Of a stretch of DNA of 7,721 nt, positions 5,520 through 7,721 are shown piece by piece. How positions within the stretch are numbered: position 1 is the first letter of the stretch; each line of letters opens with the position of its first letter. Origin of the DNA: Xanthobacteraceae bacterium (GTDB lineage: Bacteria > Pseudomonadota > Alphaproteobacteria > Rhizobiales > Xanthobacteraceae); assembly GCA_030043285.1 (NCBI GenBank), contig JASHXZ010000609.1:1-7721 (forward strand), read 5' to 3'. The notes under the pieces are model-generated. The model ran no database searches. It was not told the origin of the DNA and saw nothing but the letters and a program-made list of their open reading frames with translations. The position numbers and the translations under genes were made by a program.

Positions 5520-6788
5520 TTAGCGCAGCAGTTTTTCGATCAGCGGCGACAAGAATCCCCCGCGCTGCTTCTTGGGCTGGACCCGCCCGGTGAGCAGCTG
5601 GGCGAGTTCGCGGAAGACTTCCGCGGTGCGGTGACTCGACGAAATCTCGGCGATCATCTGGCCGTTATTGGCCGCCGAACCGAACAACGACGGTTCGAAC
5701 GGAATGGCCGCAACCGGCTCGTCCTCGAGCGCCTTGGCGAAATCCGCGGCCTTGATCTCCGGACGCTTCGGCACGCCGACCTGGTTGAGGCAGTACAGCG
5801 GGCGATGATCGTTCGGCCGCGCCGCCTTGAGGAAATCGTACATGTTCTTGGCGTTGCGCAGGTTGGCGAGATCGGGCGCGGCGACGATGAGGATGTCGTC
5901 GGCGGCGACCAGGCTCTGCTTGGTCCAACCGGCCCATTGGTGCGGCACGTCGAGCACGACGCACGGCACGGTGGTGCGCAGCGAATCGAAGATGGCCTCG
6001 AAGGCGTCGGCGCCGAAGTCGTAGACGCGGTCGAGCGTCGCCGGCGCCGCCAGCAGACTTAAATGATCGGTGCACTTGGCGAGCAGGCGATCGACGAAGG
6101 CGGTATCGACGCGGTCGGGCGAGAATACCGCTTCGGCGATGCCCTGCGGCGGATCCTGGTTGAAGTCGAGGCCGGCCGTGCCGAATGCGAGATCGAGGTC
6201 GGCGACGACGGAGTCGAGCGCCAGGTCGCGGGCGATGCTGAAGGCGACGTTGTGGGCGACGGTCGAGGCGCCGACGCCGCCTTTGGCGCCAACCACCGCG
6301 ACGATGCGGCCGACCGGCTTGGCGTCCGGCGCCGAGAACAGTCCGCACACCGAGCGCACCACCTGCAGCGCCCCGATCGGCGAAATCAGATAATCGCTGA
6401 CGCCGCGGCGCACTAGCTCGCGATACAGCATGACGTCATTGGTGCGGCCGACGACGATGACGCGCGTGCCGGGATCGCAGACTTCGGCGAGCTGATCGAG
6501 GCCGGCCAAAATATCGTCGCCGCCGTTTTCCGATTCCAGGATGATGACATTGGGTGTCGGCGCGCTGCGATAGGCTTCGGCGGCCGCGGTGAGACCGCCC
6601 ATCTGGATGCGCAGGTGCGCCTTGGCCATGCGCCGGTCTTCGCCGGCGGCCTGCACGGCGGCGGCGGTATCGACGGTGTCGCAGAACGCCTGCACCGACA
6701 CGCGCGGCGCCGGCGCGATCTGCTCGTCGCGGCCGACGATATCGTCGGCGGCGGCTTCCTCGATTGTTGCTTCGCTGGCCTGTCGCAT
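5520..6788 (-). CDS. cpaE: Tad pilus localisation ATPase CpaE/TadZ (ParA/MinD family)
   Basis: The product has 422 residues. ATG 6786-6788 is 13 bp after the cpaD stop, with no clear Shine-Dalgarno, so translational coupling is likely. Residues 1-30 are acidic and variable. About 30-150 form a receiver-like domain (VIILESENGGDD, VIVVGRTNDVMLYRELVRRGVSDYLISPI). The ParA/MinD-type ATPase domain follows: deviant Walker A GAKGGVGAST at 167-176, VVADLDLAFGTAGLDF (Asp198) and Walker B-like VVLDVPH (Asp280). The signature Lys169 is present, but the usual lysine before Ser-Thr is Ala174, as I recall for many alphaproteobacterial CpaE proteins. The C-terminus is basic (QPKKQRGGFLSPLIEKLLR), possibly an amphipathic helix for membrane or partner contact. 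CpaE/TadZ places the pilus machine, in Caulobacter at the pole. It acts with CpaF, encoded next door. Confidence 0.95.
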   Translation of the reverse strand: MRQASEATIEEAAADDIVGRDEQIAPAPRVSVQAFCDTVDTAAAVQAAGEDRRMAKAHLRIQMGGLTAAAEAYRSAPTPNVIILESENGGDDILAGLDQLAEVCDPGTRVIVVGRTNDVMLYRELVRRGVSDYLISPIGALQVVRSVCGLFSAPDAKPVGRIVAVVGAKGGVGASTVAHNVAFSIARDLALDSVVADLDLAFGTAGLDFNQDPPQGIAEAVFSPDRVDTAFVDRLLAKCTDHLSLLAAPATLDRVYDFGADAFEAIFDSLRTTVPCVVLDVPHQWAGWTKQSLVAADDILIVAAPDLANLRNAKNMYDFLKAARPNDHRPLYCLNQVGVPKRPEIKAADFAKALEDEPVAAIPFEPSLFGSAANNGQMIAEISSSHRTAEVFRELAQLLTGRVQPKKQRGGFLSPLIEKLLR

Positions 6789-6801
6789 GGTTTTGGCGGC
6801 G

Positions 6802-7557
6802 TTACTGCCCGACGTTGGAGATGCGTCCCGAGCTGATGGTGCTGTTCTGGTAGGTCGTGCCGGTGGCCTGGCCAGCGCGGTATTTTTCCACGACCGTGGT
6901 GCGCCGCATGGTGTAGACCGGCGTTTCGGCGCGCGGCTGCACCAGGTCGGCGGGGTCGGCGACCATGGCGGCGAGATTGCGCTGCGTGGCGCAGCCGTAA
7001 TTCCACTGCGGCTGATTTTCGTTGTAGTCGCTGTTCATGCTCGGCCCTATGTCCTCGGGCCACAGCCCGCACGGTCCGGCTTGCGCCGTCATGCGCGGAT
7101 AGCTGATGCGCACCGGCGCCAGCGTGCGCAGCGTCACGCGGTAGCTGCGCACCGCGATGCTCGCCGGCGGTACGCCGCTAGCGGCGATGATCGATGCAAT
7201 CTCGTGCGTCGCCGCGGCCGACGACGCTTCGTTCGCCGTGCCGACCGGCACGTCGATGATGACGCCGCCGGTGGCCTCGTCGCGCCACGACTGAGCGAAG
7301 GCCAGCACCTCGGCGCGCTGCGCCGGGGTGAGCGTGCCGCGATTGACGCCGATGAACACCCGCAGCGTCTGGTCCTTCTCGGTGATCGAGATCGGGTGGC
7401 GCAGCCGATAATCGTACGCCACGTCCGGCGCGCCGGTGATCGGCCGATCGGTGTTGCAACCGCAGACGAGCGCGGCGCCGCCGAGCGCCAGCGCCGTGCG
7501 CAACAGCCATGCCGCGCGCGCCGCGCGGCCGGCGACTTTGGTGCGGATGTGATGCAT
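6802..7557 (-). CDS. cpaD: Tad pilus assembly lipoprotein CpaD
   Basis: The product has 251 residues. I chose ATG 7555-7557 because AGGAGA lies six bases upstream. A longer frame from TTG 7584 would overlap the cpaC stop and has no comparable site. The N-terminus is basic, then hydrophobic (about 15-31), ending LVCGC with Cys34 as the probable lipidated residue, so an outer-membrane lipoprotein is expected. Family-typical segments are YDYRLRHPISI at 48-58 and, near the C-terminal third, GCATQRNLA followed by ADPADLVQPR (about 188-209). Cys163 (GPCGLWPED) and Cys189 (YGCATQ) could form a disulfide in the periplasm. CpaD proteins work with the secretin CpaC at the outer membrane. The gene sits 23 bp after cpaC and 13 bp before cpaE. 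Confidence 0.94.
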   Translation of the reverse strand: MHHIRTKVAGRAARAAWLLRTALALGGAALVCGCNTDRPITGAPDVAYDYRLRHPISITEKDQTLRVFIGVNRGTLTPAQRAEVLAFAQSWRDEATGGVIIDVPVGTANEASSAAATHEIASIIAASGVPPASIAVRSYRVTLRTLAPVRISYPRMTAQAGPCGLWPEDIGPSMNSDYNENQPQWNYGCATQRNLAAMVADPADLVQPRAETPVYTMRRTTVVEKYRAGQATGTTYQNSTISSGRISNVGQ

Positions 7558-7563
7558 CGATCG

Positions 7564-7569
7564 TCTCCT
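7564..7569 (-). promoter_or_regulatory. Shine-Dalgarno AGGAGA deciding the cpaD start
   Basis: On the minus strand CAGGAGACGATCG is followed directly by ATG 7557. AGGAGA is near-consensus with a six-base spacer. This favours ATG 7557 over the TTG at 7584 that would overlap the end of cpaC. Confidence 0.8.
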
Positions 7570-7580
7570 GCGGCCCCGCG

Positions 7581-7721
7581 TCAATCGAGGATGAAGCCGT
7601 ACTTGCCGTAATAGGCGTCCGGCGGCGGCTCGACCTTGCCGCCGACGCCATAGATGCGATTGAAGCGGCCGAGCAGAACCTGCGCCGGATCGCTCGGGTC
7701 GGCGAACCCGTCGTCGGGCCG
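7581..7721 (-). CDS. cpaC: Tad pilus secretin CpaC, C-terminal 46 residues (5' part outside window)
   Basis: On the minus strand the frame is open from the window's right edge to TGA at 7581-7583. The peptide begins RPDDGFADPSDPAQVLLGRF, continues with NRIYG and ends YGKYGFILD. This tail (DGFA...LGRFNRIYG...YGFILD) is what I recall at the end of alphaproteobacterial CpaC proteins, beyond the secretin domain itself. CpaC forms the outer-membrane channel through which the Flp pilus emerges. The peptide is too short for domain evidence, so the call rests on this tail and on the position 23 bp before cpaD, its normal neighbour. The rest of the gene, and probably cpaB, cpaA and the pilin gene, lies past the right edge. 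Confidence 0.85.
   Translation of the reverse strand, partial: RPDDGFADPSDPAQVLLGRFNRIYGVGGKVEPPPDAYYGKYGFILD

Noticed and set aside
4326..6062. 578-residue plus-strand open frame opposite cpaF and cpaE
   Set aside because: It lies antisense to two strongly recognisable genes, is rich in Arg/His/Asp/Gly with no domain, and is explained by GC-rich codon bias that suppresses stops in the opposite strand.
7558..7584. TTG start for cpaD overlapping the cpaC stop
   Set aside because: The strong AGGAGA at 7564-7569 is correctly spaced for ATG 7557 and would be inside the coding region if TTG were used.
6589..7611. 340-residue plus-strand open frame opposite cpaD and cpaE
   Set aside because: It is an Arg/Ala-rich antisense shadow without recognisable motifs, while the minus strand carries clear CpaD and CpaE.

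Overview
This GC-rich window (AT-rich only in one short intergenic island) looks like the chromosome of an alphaproteobacterium, most likely of the order Hyphomicrobiales (Rhizobiales), perhaps near Bradyrhizobium, Rhodopseudomonas or Pseudolabrys. The basis is codon bias, the gene order cpaC-cpaD-cpaE-cpaF-tadB-tadC, and protein features such as the CpaD motif, the CpaC tail ending YGFILD and a CpaE with a KGGVGAST loop. The exact genus cannot be fixed from the sequence alone.

Layout. Positions 1-723 (+) hold the C-terminal third or so of a thiamine-pyrophosphate (TPP) dependent enzyme of the acetolactate-synthase-like superfamily, with its 5' part outside the window. Positions 724-1056 are non-coding: an AT-rich island, then a GC-rich hairpin, then a perfect 10-bp inverted repeat with GTTAAC in both arms and a near-match to the alphaproteobacterial CtrA box. 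Positions 1057-1902 (+) encode a TPR lipoprotein, TadD-like. Positions 1903-1975 are a short convergent intergenic region with two heptanucleotide tandem arrays that partly complement each other. The rest (1976-7721, all minus strand) is a compact operon read right to left: cpaC (last 46 residues), cpaD, cpaE/tadZ, cpaF/tadA, tadB, tadC, with gaps of only 11-24 bp.

Together these genes form most of a Flp/Tad (widespread colonisation island) type IVc pilus machine. CpaC is the outer-membrane secretin, and CpaD and TadD are lipoproteins at the outer membrane. CpaE/TadZ is the polar-localising ParA/MinD-like ATPase. CpaF/TadA is the hexameric motor ATPase, and TadB and TadC are the inner-membrane platform. 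The pilin gene, prepilin peptidase (cpaA) and cpaB are expected beyond the right edge, upstream in transcription.

I found no insertion sequence, CRISPR array, tRNA or rRNA, and no sign of a wholly new multi-gene system. The parts most worth a second look are the intergenic structures flanking tadD and the Asp-Asp variant of the TPP motif.
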